This document shows positions 1 through 6,210 of a stretch of DNA of 11,178 nucleotides, in pieces. Within the stretch, counting starts at the first letter, position 1, and every line of letters starts with the position of its first letter. Source of the stretch: an uncultured Brachyspira sp. (GTDB lineage: Bacteria; Spirochaetota; Brachyspiria; Brachyspirales; Brachyspiraceae). The stretch lies in assembly GCF_934747485.1 (NCBI RefSeq), contig NZ_CAKVGN010000084.1, positions 1 through 11,178 on the forward strand, in the 5' to 3' direction. The notes beneath the pieces were generated by a model, which saw nothing but the letters and a program-made list of their open reading frames with translations, had not been told where the DNA came from and did not search any database. The translations under genes and the position numbers were made by a program.

Positions 1-55
1 AGTTGAAAAACAGTTGGAAATTATATATAATTTAGCAAGAAAGGAGCTTTTTTAG
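1..55 (+). CDS. C-terminal end of an unidentified plus-strand protein (partial)
   Basis: Reading from position 2, the frame is open for 17 codons and ends at TAG 53-55. The peptide ends EKQLEIIYNLARKELF, which looks like a normal amphipathic C-terminal helix rather than a random AT-rich translation. The gene starts outside the window and its function cannot be told. It converges on the TPR gene with only four bases between the two stop codons, and there is no room for a terminator between them. With so short a piece, chance translation cannot be excluded. Confidence 0.4.
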   Translation, partial: VEKQLEIIYNLARKELF

Positions 56-59
56 TTAT

Positions 60-662
60 CTAGGACAGCCCCTTATTTTTTATAAGATAGATATTTGCTC
101 TATTTATATATGGCTCTGGATGACGTACTTTATCAATATTTATATTTATGGATTTTGATAAATCATCTAAAGCTAAATTATATTTTTCTATATATGCATA
201 TAATGTTCCTCTATTATAATAATATCTATAATCTTCTTTTAATGATATAGCATTACTATATTCAGTTATTATTTCATTAAATATTTCTGTAATCTCTGTA
301 ATATTATATTTTTTTATATTTTTAGTATAATAATAAAATTTTGCATTACCTAAGTTATAATATATTTCTGAAACTGAATTATCTATTGATATGGCTCTTT
401 TAAAATAATCTATAGCTTTTTCAAATTCTTTTTGTAAAAAATATTCTACCCCTTCATTATTTAAATTATTTACTTCATCTTTTGAATTATTTTTTACTGC
501 TATTAATTTTGATTCACTAAAAAATTTTTTTATATATGGAAATTTTTCTAATATACTATCTATAGGAATACTAATATTTATAGTTATAAATGATGAATTT
601 ATAATTTGATAAGTATTTATAGTTCCAGTATTATTGTTTTGACCTTTTATTATATTTTTCAT
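60..662 (-). CDS. TPR-repeat protein, probably truncated at its C-terminus
   Basis: This is a 200-residue soluble protein without a signal peptide. Residues 7-14 carry a GQNNN-x-GT motif, followed by a short beta-rich stretch and a linker. Tetratricopeptide repeats follow at about 66-99 (GVEYFLQKEFEKAIDYFKRA core), 100-143 (stretched by roughly ten residues) and 145-178 (YYNRGTLYAYIEKYNLALDD core). A fourth begins at 184 (PYINRANIYLI) but breaks off after its first helix, ending KNKGLS. TPRs form a superhelical protein-binding surface, so a scaffold or partner-binding role is likely, but no partner is indicated. The start is ATG; the only Shine-Dalgarno-like AAGG lies 13 bases upstream, which is unusually far. 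A 3' truncation by recombination is likely, because no lost repeat is recovered in other frames downstream. Confidence 0.75.
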   Translation of the reverse strand: MKNIIKGQNNNTGTINTYQIINSSFITINISIPIDSILEKFPYIKKFFSESKLIAVKNNSKDEVNNLNNEGVEYFLQKEFEKAIDYFKRAISIDNSVSEIYYNLGNAKFYYYTKNIKKYNITEITEIFNEIITEYSNAISLKEDYRYYYNRGTLYAYIEKYNLALDDLSKSININIDKVRHPEPYINRANIYLIKNKGLS

Positions 663-672
663 ATATTTATAA

Positions 673-700
673 TTGCCTTATTATTAATATAATATATAAT
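673..700 (+). promoter_or_regulatory. Putative promoter for the divergent gene remnant
   Basis: TTGCCT (673-678), a 16-base spacer and a perfect TATAAT (695-700) precede the AAGGA ribosome site at 717-721 and the ATG at 728. The position and order are right for a working promoter. It is interleaved with the TPR promoter on the opposite strand, so the two would compete for polymerase. Confidence 0.4.
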
Positions 701-718
701 TATTTAAAATAAATTCAA
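691..718 (-). promoter_or_regulatory. Putative sigma-70 promoter for the TPR gene
   Basis: On the minus strand TTGAAT (713-718) is followed after 16 bases by TATATT (691-696), giving a start point near 684, about 22 bases before the ATG. In so AT-rich a region such matches arise easily. It overlaps the divergent promoter proposed on the other strand. Confidence 0.4.
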
Positions 719-727
719 GGATTTTTT

Positions 728-897
728 ATGGATTGTAATATTTTTTTATATATAAAAAAATATTTTATAAAATTTATAAAATCATAAAATCTAAACCTAA
801 ATTAGAGAATAGCAACAGTATAGATGGGCAAAATAACAATAATGGAACAATAGTAAATAATCAAAAAGTAATTAAAAAAGATAAAAATAAAAAGTAA
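728..897 (+). pseudogene. Frameshifted gene remnant with a GQNNNNGTI motif, related to the TPR protein N-terminus
   Basis: A good ribosome site (AAGGA, 717-721) lies six bases before ATG 728. The frame runs MDCNIFLYIKKYFIKFIKS and then hits TAA at 785. The neighbouring frame, open from 739 to the TAA at 895-897, continues with KSKPKLENSNSIDG and GQNNNNGTIVNNQ, ending in a lysine-rich tail. A single-base indel in the surrounding A-runs would join the two into one protein of about 55 residues. The GQNNNNGTI stretch matches GQNNNTGTI in the TPR protein encoded divergently beside it. I read this as the decayed 5' end of a paralogue that has lost its main domain. It could alternatively be a small intact ORF with a sequencing error. 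Confidence 0.5.
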
Positions 898-1035
898 ATA
901 TTATTAAATATTTATCATTTTTATACAATTTAATATTGCTAGAGCTTTATTCAATAACAAGTTTCATATTTGAATATTATTGCTATTTTTGTTTAATGTC
1001 AATTATATTATGATTTATATTTAAAAATTTATTAA

Positions 1036-1117
1036 ACGCACGGTTAAGTTAATTTCTAATATAATGAAATTTGAACTAAAAATGAAACTATATTTTTAAT
1101 TTTGCTCTGCGTGCGGT
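1036..1117. repeat. 82-bp intergenic repeat with short inverted ends, copy 1
   Basis: The element runs from ACGCACGGTT to CTCTGCGTGCGGT. Its ends contain inverted CGCACG (1037-1042) and CGTGCG (1110-1115). The reverse complement of 5345-5427 matches it along its length: the same CGCACGGT start, a similar AT-rich middle with the shared block CTATATTTTT, and almost the same 3' end (CTGCGTGCGGT). The GC-rich ends stand out from the AT-rich surroundings. It has no coding capacity. A small non-autonomous repeat or a structured RNA-level element would both fit. Confidence 0.6.
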
Positions 1118-1208
1118 TGTAGTAAAGGCACCACAAATAAAAACTTAAAAATATATTTTTTACAAGCTTAAAAATTTTTAGTCTATATTTATACAATAAT
1201 TTTTTATA

Positions 1209-1262
1209 AACTTTTTCCCGCCTTACACGGTGTGGACTTCGTCAAAGAACCAAAAAGTGCAA
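1209..1262. repeat. Intergenic repeat cassette, short version (copy 1)
   Basis: The cassette begins AACTTTTTCCCGCCTT (1209-1224), passes through GGACTTCGTCAAAG (1234-1247) and ends AAAGTGCAA (1254-1262). The same three blocks occur in the same order and orientation at 10070-10167. Between the first two blocks this copy has a tight palindrome, ACAC-G-GTGT (1226-1234), where the other copy has longer arms and an extra insert. Confidence 0.6.
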
Positions 1263-1307
1263 ATAAATAAAATAATACTAATTAATTTTATATATATTTA
1301 TTTTAAT

Positions 1308-1338
1308 AAAAAAGGCATGCATCATAAATGCATGCCTT
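1308..1338 (-). terminator. Intrinsic terminator of the MATE gene
   Basis: A perfect 10-bp stem (AAGGCATGCA, 1312-1321, with TGCATGCCTT, 1329-1338) and a 7-base loop are followed on the minus strand by a T-tract (complement of the A-run 1308-1313). It lies about 35 bases beyond the MATE stop codon. The plus strand has no U-tract after the stem, so it acts for the minus-strand gene. Confidence 0.85.
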
Positions 1339-1372
1339 CAAAATAATTAGCTCTTATGTTTTTTATATATAG

Positions 1373-2773
1373 TTATACATTAGAGTAAACCGCCTCTGAT
1401 GAAGCCTCTTTATTATTCTTTTCTTCTTCTAATGCCTTTCTTTTCATTTTTTGGTAAATATAAATATACATTACACTTGCCATTAAAACTGTAACTATAT
1501 CGGCTATAGGCTGTGCCCATATAATACCTTTTATGCCGAATAATTTTGTACCTATAAGTATTGTAGGTATAAATGCTATTCCCTGTCTGCTTATAGAAAG
1601 TATTAAAGAAGGAATTGATTTTCCTAATGCTTGGAATGTGGACATAAATACAAATTGAAAGCCTATTATAGGAGCTATTGAATAACTTGCTACCAAGAAT
1701 CTCACTCCATAATCAATTACCTCTTCATTGTTGATAAATACAGCTACAGCTAATCTTCCAAATATTAAAGACAAACCTAAAAGTAAAAATCCTATTATTA
1801 CGCTTACAGCACAAGATATTTTAATAGCCGCATTCATTCTTTTATAATTTTTAGAAGCAAAGTTGTATCCCACAAAAGGCTGAAGACCTTGAGCAAGACC
1901 AATAAATACCAATACTACAAGAGTAAATATCCTCTGTGCTACACCCAAACCAGCCACAACATTATCACTATATCCAGCAGCCAAATTGTTTATAAGTATA
2001 TTTGAAGCACTCATAAGTATGTTGTTAATAGAAACAGGTATACCTATTGCAAATACATTTGAAAGTATATCAGACTTCAAAGAAAACTCTTTAAAATGTA
2101 TTGATAAGAAAGATTTTTTTCTTAAAATATGGTATATGTAGTAAAAAGTAGAACAAGCATTACCAATTATTGTAGCCAAAGCAGCACCAGCAACACCCAT
2201 ATTCATATAAAGAATCATTATAGGGTCTAATACTATATTAACTACAGTACCAATCATCATACCAATCATAGCCTCTTTTGAAGAACCCTCAGCCCTTACA
2301 ATCTGCCCCATAGCCATCTGATTAACTACAAAAGGAGCTCCAAGTGCCACTATAATTAAATAATCCTTAGAAAATTGATAAGTGTTTTGACTAGCACCTG
2401 ATATTTTTAATATGTCTTTCATAAATATCAAGTATATAGCCATAGAAAGAAATCCTACTATAATACTTGCATAAAAAGCAAATGCTGATATCTTTTTTAC
2501 AGATTCATAATCTTTAGAACCTAATTTTCTGGATATGTAAGAACCGCCTCCTATACCAAATATATTACCAAAAGCCATAAGAAGCAAATATATAGGCATA
2601 CATAATGATACAGCAGCAACCTGATTAGGGTCCCCAGTTTGTCCTACAAAGAAAGTATCTACCATATTATAAAAAACATTGACTAACATTCCTAATATTG
2701 TTGGAAGTGCTAGCGTAATTAGAGCTTTGTGTACAGGGTAATTTTCAAACAGTTCGATTTTTTTATCTGTCAT
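1373..2773 (-). CDS. MATE-family multidrug/cation antiporter
   Basis: This 466-residue inner-membrane protein has about twelve hydrophobic helices in two similar halves, the size and layout of MATE exporters. These couple Na+ or H+ entry to export of cationic drugs, dyes and metabolites. Family signatures include LPTILGMLVNVFYNMVDT in helix 1 (P24, D39), RAEG at 160-163, NIVLDP at 179-184, and QGLQPFVGYNFAS at 295-307 in the C-terminal half. The C-terminal tail (about 441-466) is charged and cytoplasmic. The start is secure: AGGAGG (complement of 2782-2787) lies eight bases before the ATG. It is a single-gene unit with its own promoter and terminator. The substrate cannot be predicted; the sequence looks intact and more MepA/DinF-like than NorM-like, which is a soft judgement. 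Confidence 0.93.
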   Translation of the reverse strand: MTDKKIELFENYPVHKALITLALPTILGMLVNVFYNMVDTFFVGQTGDPNQVAAVSLCMPIYLLLMAFGNIFGIGGGSYISRKLGSKDYESVKKISAFAFYASIIVGFLSMAIYLIFMKDILKISGASQNTYQFSKDYLIIVALGAPFVVNQMAMGQIVRAEGSSKEAMIGMMIGTVVNIVLDPIMILYMNMGVAGAALATIIGNACSTFYYIYHILRKKSFLSIHFKEFSLKSDILSNVFAIGIPVSINNILMSASNILINNLAAGYSDNVVAGLGVAQRIFTLVVLVFIGLAQGLQPFVGYNFASKNYKRMNAAIKISCAVSVIIGFLLLGLSLIFGRLAVAVFINNEEVIDYGVRFLVASYSIAPIIGFQFVFMSTFQALGKSIPSLILSISRQGIAFIPTILIGTKLFGIKGIIWAQPIADIVTVLMASVMYIYIYQKMKRKALEEEKNNKEASSEAVYSNV

Positions 2774-2810
2774 ACGTCTGACCTCCTATTATAAGATTGT
2801 TAAATTATAG

Positions 2811-2837
2811 ATTATACCAAATAAAAAAATATATCAA
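2811..2837 (-). promoter_or_regulatory. Putative extended -10 promoter of the MATE gene
   Basis: On the minus strand TGG-TATAAT (the -10 hexamer is the complement of 2811-2816) forms an extended -10. TTGATA (2832-2837) lies 15 bases upstream as a -35. The leader would be about 30 bases and contains the strong AGGAGG ribosome site. The spacer is shorter than ideal, but the TG extension can offset this. Confidence 0.45.
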
Positions 2838-2966
2838 GTAATAAAAAATGAGATTTTTTAATTTTTTTTGATATTATTATGGTATATTTATATGTAAATT
2901 TGTAATAATTTCTAATCTTATAAAAAATATAATAACTTTTTTGTATATAAGAGCATAAAAATATAT

Positions 2967-2994
2967 TTGATTTTTTAGAAGTTTATATTATAAT
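2967..2994 (+). promoter_or_regulatory. Promoter of the leader/DUF1796 transcript
   Basis: TTGATT (2967-2972), 16 bases, then a perfect TATAAT (2989-2994). Transcription would start near 3001. I see no promoter between the downstream terminator and the DUF1796 start codon (only about 28 bases), so this is the likely promoter for that gene too. Confidence 0.55.
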
Positions 2995-3027
2995 GTATTT
3001 TATATAATATAAAAGGTGTTTTTTGTT

Positions 3028-3054
3028 ATGAACAGAACAGAACAGATAATATAA
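3028..3054 (+). CDS. Candidate leader peptide, 8 codons, with a GAACA tandem repeat
   Basis: An AAGGTG ribosome site (3013-3018) precedes ATG 3028 by nine bases. The ORF reads MNRTEQII and ends at TAA 3052-3054. Its codons include three tandem copies of the pentamer GAACA (from 3030). It sits between a promoter and an intrinsic terminator, the standard place for a leader peptide in an attenuator. The peptide is not rich in one amino acid, so classical amino-acid attenuation is not indicated. Translation is inferred from the ribosome site and layout only. Confidence 0.35.
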   Translation: MNRTEQII

Positions 3055-3075
3055 TAAATAATAATAAAATTTTAC

Positions 3076-3115
3076 AAGAGAGAACTATCTTAAAAGCATA
3101 GTTCTCTCTTTTTTT
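3076..3115 (+). terminator. Strong intrinsic terminator upstream of the DUF1796 gene
   Basis: A 13-bp perfect stem (AAGAGAGAACTAT, 3076-3088, with ATAGTTCTCTCTT, 3098-3110) encloses a 9-base loop. An uninterrupted run of seven T (3109-3115) follows. It ends a transcript of about 115 bases begun at the promoter near 2967-2994, and lies 28 bases before the next start codon. It therefore either terminates a small RNA or acts as an attenuator for the downstream gene. Confidence 0.85.
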
Positions 3116-3143
3116 GTTGCATATTTTTTATTTGGAAAAATGA

Positions 3144-4028
3144 ATGTATAAAAAATTAATTGATAAAATAGTTTGGTGGATACCATTTAAAAATATTAGA
3201 AATTTAATTAGAATGATATTAATAAATTTGTTGTATATATCTGATATAAATAAAAAAATATCCGATATAGATAAAAAGATATCGAATATAACAAATAATA
3301 TTATTATTGTTGGTTTTACAGATATAGCAAATTATAATAATATAAAAAATTATAAATATGATCTTATATTCAGTATAGGTGAAAATTGTTTTACAGCATA
3401 TATTTTATCAAAAAATAATTTAAGAAAGAAATCATATCCTTTTGATTGGGTAACACCATGGGATTCTACAAATAATAATATAATAAATAATTTAGAAATA
3501 ATTAGAAATAGATTTAGAAATTTTTTTAATAAAGAAGATTTGAAATTTGCATTTAAAGGCGAAGGGCTTCATGATGTTTATTTTAATAATAACACATATT
3601 TATATTATCCGCATGATTTTAGTTGCAATACTGAATTTGATATAGGTTATGTTGAAAATTTTAATAAATATTCTAAAAGAATAAATAGATTAGTAAAAGA
3701 ATTGGAATCTAATAAAAAAATATTAATGGTGTATATTGAACATTATAAATTAGAGAATAATTTTATAGATATTAATACTATTATAAATTATCTAAATGAT
3801 ATTAGAAAATTATATAATAATAATGATATTTATTTGCTTTATATAAAACATAGTTATTATATAAATGATGAAAAAATATACTTTAAAAATATTGATGATA
3901 AAATACATATGTATTTATTAGATAATTCATTTGATTATAATAATCATACAGAAGATTTAAGTTTATGGTGCAACAATTTTCAAAAAATAAATAAAATACT
4001 AAGTATGTATAATTTAATAAATGATTAA
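3144..4028 (+). CDS. DUF1796 family putative papain-like cysteine peptidase
   Basis: A 294-residue protein that is very rich in Asn, Ile, Lys and Tyr. Residues 75-107 carry the family signature: FSIGENC with candidate nucleophile Cys82, then SYPFDW (97-102). A YYPHDF block follows with His157-Asp158, candidate catalytic partners. DUF1796 proteins are predicted papain-fold cysteine peptidases; to my knowledge the substrate is unknown, and they often occur near surface-polysaccharide genes. The N-terminus (about 8-25, IVWWIPFKNIRNLIR) resembles the start of LPS/capsule glycosyltransferases from host-associated bacteria. It is followed by near-perfect heptads (DINKKIS, DIDKKIS, about 35-48), probably a short coiled coil. 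No signal peptide is evident. The first ATG, at 3140, is in another frame and meets TAA at once; ATG 3144 is used with a weak upstream GGAAA. No polysaccharide genes are visible nearby. Confidence 0.85.
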   Translation: MYKKLIDKIVWWIPFKNIRNLIRMILINLLYISDINKKISDIDKKISNITNNIIIVGFTDIANYNNIKNYKYDLIFSIGENCFTAYILSKNNLRKKSYPFDWVTPWDSTNNNIINNLEIIRNRFRNFFNKEDLKFAFKGEGLHDVYFNNNTYLYYPHDFSCNTEFDIGYVENFNKYSKRINRLVKELESNKKILMVYIEHYKLENNFIDINTIINYLNDIRKLYNNNDIYLLYIKHSYYINDEKIYFKNIDDKIHMYLLDNSFDYNNHTEDLSLWCNNFQKINKILSMYNLIND

Positions 4029-4045
4029 TAATCATTATAGTTATT

Positions 4046-4111
4046 GTAAAATACTTTTTGTAAATTTGTATTATTCTTTAATATAAAATGATATTCTACA
4101 AATTATTTTAC
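4046..4111. terminator. AT-rich inverted repeat between convergent genes, possible weak bidirectional terminator
   Basis: AATTTGTA (4063-4070) pairs with TACAAATT (4097-4104), and an outer GTAAAAT (4046-4052) pairs with ATTTTAC (4105-4111). It lies exactly between the convergent DUF1796 and esterase genes, where a shared terminator is expected. The stem is nearly all A/T, the loop is long and there is no clean U-tract, so the call is weak. Confidence 0.3.
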
Positions 4112-4146
4112 ATATTTAATTTTATTATATAAATATACTATATTTC

Positions 4147-5103
4147 TTATTTTCTATACTTTTTTATAAAATTTTCAACTACATCAAACATATCTTTAGT
4201 CCAAAACTGCCAACCGCCATGGTCAGCATTTTTTACAGTATAAAACTCATAAACTCTATTTTCTTCTTTTAATTTATCAGCTAAAATTTTACTCTGACTA
4301 AATGGAACAACACTGTCAGCATCGCCATGTGCTAACAATATCGGAGGCAAATTATCAGCTTTTGAAATCTCATAATAAGGACTTGCTTTTTTTGCTTCCT
4401 CAGGAAAATCATAAACATTTTTTCTACCTATTAATATGCCTTCAGGACTCTCCGCATCTCCTGTAGTGGATTTTAAAGGGTCATTTCTCATTTCAAGTAT
4501 ATCTGTAGGCGGATAATATGCAATTATAGCATTCATATAAGGTATGGTAGTGTCATTATCACTTAAAGGTATTGCCATAAATAAAGCAGTATGTGCCCCT
4601 GATGAAGTCCCCCAAACAAATACATTATTAGTATCTACATTATATTTATCAGAATTATTTATCATGAAATCAAGTGCCTCTCTCGCATCTTCAATTTGTG
4701 CTGGAAAAATTGCTTTATCGCTTGGTCTATATTCTGATATAGAAACAACATATCCACGCCTTGCAAAATCACCCATAACTACTAAATTCTGATAAACATT
4801 CTGCTTCATCCATCTTGAACCTTGTATAAATAAAACTAATGGATATTTTGAATTTGTATCATTTCTTTTTAGTTTTGGTGTTAATATTTGAAGAGATAAA
4901 TCTATGCCGTCTTTATTTGTATAAATAACATTTGGTGTGTAATTAACATTAAAAATAGGCTTTTTTTCTTCTAATACTGCATTGCCTTCTTCATCTGTGT
5001 ATATTGCAAAATTATTCATACTATCATTTCCTTCGTTTTTAGACAAATCATTACAAGAAACAAAAATAAAACAAAAAATCAAAATCATTAAAATTTTTCT
5101 CAT
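4147..5103 (-). CDS. Lipoprotein alpha/beta-hydrolase (esterase/lipase-like)
   Basis: A 318-residue protein. Residues 1-16 form a lipoprotein signal peptide with a lipobox ending FVSC, so Cys17 should be lipid-modified and the enzyme membrane-anchored outside the cytoplasm. Residues about 50-318 are an alpha/beta-hydrolase of the BD-FAE/esterase type. The nucleophile elbow is GTSSG (Ser167), the acid is probably Asp263 in HGDADSVVP, and the base is His295 in ADHGGW. The usual HGG oxyanion loop is replaced by IQGSRW (93-98), which keeps one Gly and the Trp. Family members hydrolyse carboxyl esters such as acylated or feruloylated sugars and short acyl esters; the natural substrate is unknown. 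AAGGAG (complement of 5109-5114) five bases before the ATG supports the start. It is a single-gene unit with its own promoter. Confidence 0.88.
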   Translation of the reverse strand: MRKILMILIFCFIFVSCNDLSKNEGNDSMNNFAIYTDEEGNAVLEEKKPIFNVNYTPNVIYTNKDGIDLSLQILTPKLKRNDTNSKYPLVLFIQGSRWMKQNVYQNLVVMGDFARRGYVVSISEYRPSDKAIFPAQIEDAREALDFMINNSDKYNVDTNNVFVWGTSSGAHTALFMAIPLSDNDTTIPYMNAIIAYYPPTDILEMRNDPLKSTTGDAESPEGILIGRKNVYDFPEEAKKASPYYEISKADNLPPILLAHGDADSVVPFSQSKILADKLKEENRVYEFYTVKNADHGGWQFWTKDMFDVVENFIKKYRK

Positions 5104-5142
5104 TTTATCTCCTTATGTATGTATTTACATGTTTATATTTAT

Positions 5143-5171
5143 ATATTACTAAAAAATCTATATTATGTCAA
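5143..5171 (-). promoter_or_regulatory. Promoter of the lipoprotein esterase
   Basis: On the minus strand a perfect -35 TTGACA (complement of 5166-5171) is followed after exactly 17 bases by TAATAT (5143-5148). The start point would be near 5136, giving a leader of about 33 bases that contains the AAGGAG site. It is the best-matching promoter in the window. Confidence 0.6.
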
Positions 5172-5230
5172 ATTTTAATTATATATACCGATTCATATAA
5201 AATTTATAAATAAAATAATTAATTTTACAT

Positions 5231-5340
5231 ACCCCGCCCATTATATTTTAAAACTTAATTTAAAAAGTAAGAATTTAATTACATATATAGTTTGTTAATA
5301 AAGTAAAATACCCGCCCAAGTTTTTTTAAACTTAAAAATT
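5231..5340 (+). repeat. Direct repeat pair with CCCGCCCA core
   Basis: CCCGCCCA at 5233-5240 and again at 5311-5318 is each followed by a T-rich run and then AAACTTA (around 5250 and 5328), 78 bp apart. The two units match over about 30 bases allowing small indels, and the preceding bases are also similar (TTTACATAC versus GTAAAATAC). The second unit abuts the 82-bp repeat, suggesting a composite element. Confidence 0.45.
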
Positions 5341-5344
5341 ATAT

Positions 5345-5427
5345 ACCGCACGCAGAACAAATTCAAAAATATAGATAAAATTATTATTTTAATTTTTTTA
5401 TATATAAAAAATAAACACACCGTGCGG
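5345..5427. repeat. 82-bp intergenic repeat with inverted ends, copy 2 (opposite orientation)
   Basis: The ends are exact inverted heptamers, CCGCACG (5346-5352) and CGTGCGG (5421-5427). In reverse complement the element aligns with 1036-1117 from end to end; the best-conserved part is the block reading, on the plus strand here, ACCGCACGCAGA followed by an AT stretch to AAAAATATAG (5345-5374). The middle has diverged but keeps its length to within a base or two. Confidence 0.6.
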
Positions 5428-5536
5428 CAAAATAAACTTATTAATTAACATATTCATGCTAATTTGAAATAAAACATTTATTATAAAATTTAGATTTTGA
5501 TAATTTTTATGTTTTTTGAAATTGCACATTAATACA

Positions 5537-6163
5537 TTAAGTTCTTAGATTAACTATATTATCTTTCAAATTATTCACAAATAAACCTATATGATAACCA
5601 TCGCAAACTCTATGATTGACCTGTATTGCAATAGGCATTAATATTTTATTAGAATCATTATAATACTTTCCAATAGTAAATATTGGAGGCAAATAATCAA
5701 AACAACTATTTATATTTAAATTAAAACCCTCAAAAGACACCCAAGGAATAGATGATATATTAAATAAATTTTTGATGTTGCAAGCTTTTGGAGAAAATGA
5801 TGTGCTTGTGCTATAAGTTTTTATATCTTCAGCACAATTATTATAAAATAAATTAAAATCATCATTATATTCTGTGTATATGGATGAGAAAGTTTTAGAA
5901 TTATTGTTAAATATGGTATAACTTGGATTTACAATATCATAATAACCAAGTTTAGAATCCTCAAAAGACATCTTAAACTCTTTTATGTTATTTACAGTCT
6001 TTGATATTAAATATATCATCGTAGGATAAAATTTAAAAGAACTATTTACTATATTTGACACTTCCAATTTTAAAGTAATGCTATAAGTACATTGATTAAC
6101 ATTAGAATAATGATAATAATGCTCTTTTCTCTCCCAATTTTCAATATCAATTATATTAAACAT
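5537..6163 (-). CDS. cat: Chloramphenicol O-acetyltransferase, type A
   Basis: A 208-residue cytoplasmic enzyme of the classical trimeric CAT family, which transfers acetyl from acetyl-CoA to the 3-hydroxyl of chloramphenicol. Matching blocks run through the whole length: the N-terminal WERKEHYYHYSNVNQCTYS, then KFYPTMIYLISK (44-55), LGYYD (72-76), PSYTIFNNNSKTFS (80-93), SIPWVSFEGFNLNI (138-151) and QVNHRVCDGYHIGLF (181-195). His184 and Asp188 correspond to catalytic His195 and structural Asp199 of CAT III. The usual HH pair is NH here (Asn183), a one-base change from His. The C-terminus is slightly shorter than the usual 210-220 residues. An AAAAGG site 12 bases before the ATG is acceptable. 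A repeat cassette lies upstream and others lie downstream. Composition resembles the neighbours, so recent transfer is not evident. Confidence 0.9.
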   Translation of the reverse strand: MFNIIDIENWERKEHYYHYSNVNQCTYSITLKLEVSNIVNSSFKFYPTMIYLISKTVNNIKEFKMSFEDSKLGYYDIVNPSYTIFNNNSKTFSSIYTEYNDDFNLFYNNCAEDIKTYSTSTSFSPKACNIKNLFNISSIPWVSFEGFNLNINSCFDYLPPIFTIGKYYNDSNKILMPIAIQVNHRVCDGYHIGLFVNNLKDNIVNLRT

Positions 6164-6210
6164 TATTTATACATACCTTTTAATTTTTTTATATATTTAG
6201 AATTTAAAGT

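Larger units (their letters stand above)
898..1372. other. Gene-free intergenic stretch with two repeat elements
   Basis: No convincing ORF lies between the remnant and the MATE gene. The stretch holds an 82-bp inverted-ended repeat (1036-1117), a second repeat cassette (1209-1262) and the MATE terminator (1308-1338). The remainder is featureless AT-rich sequence. Confidence 0.7.
5172..5536. other. Gene-free intergenic stretch holding several repeats
   Basis: No credible ORF is present. The stretch contains a pair of CCCGCCCA repeats (5231-5275 and 5311-5340) and the second copy of the 82-bp inverted-ended repeat (5345-5427). The rest is AT-rich with no recognised signal. No clear terminator follows the acetyltransferase stop codon at 5537. 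Confidence 0.6.

Noticed and set aside
2844..2869. AAAAAAT-GAG-ATTTTTT hairpin followed by T-run, as a possible plus-strand terminator
   Set aside because: The stem has no G/C pairs and there is no plus-strand gene upstream; it is expected by chance in this composition.
4544..4792. Plus-strand 82-codon open frame inside the esterase gene
   Set aside because: It is antisense to the conserved active-site region of the esterase, has no ribosome site and does not resemble a protein family.
5172..5536. Possible CRISPR-like array because of recurring CCCGCCCA and CCGCACG units
   Set aside because: Only two copies of each, in mixed orientation, with unequal spacing and no cas genes.
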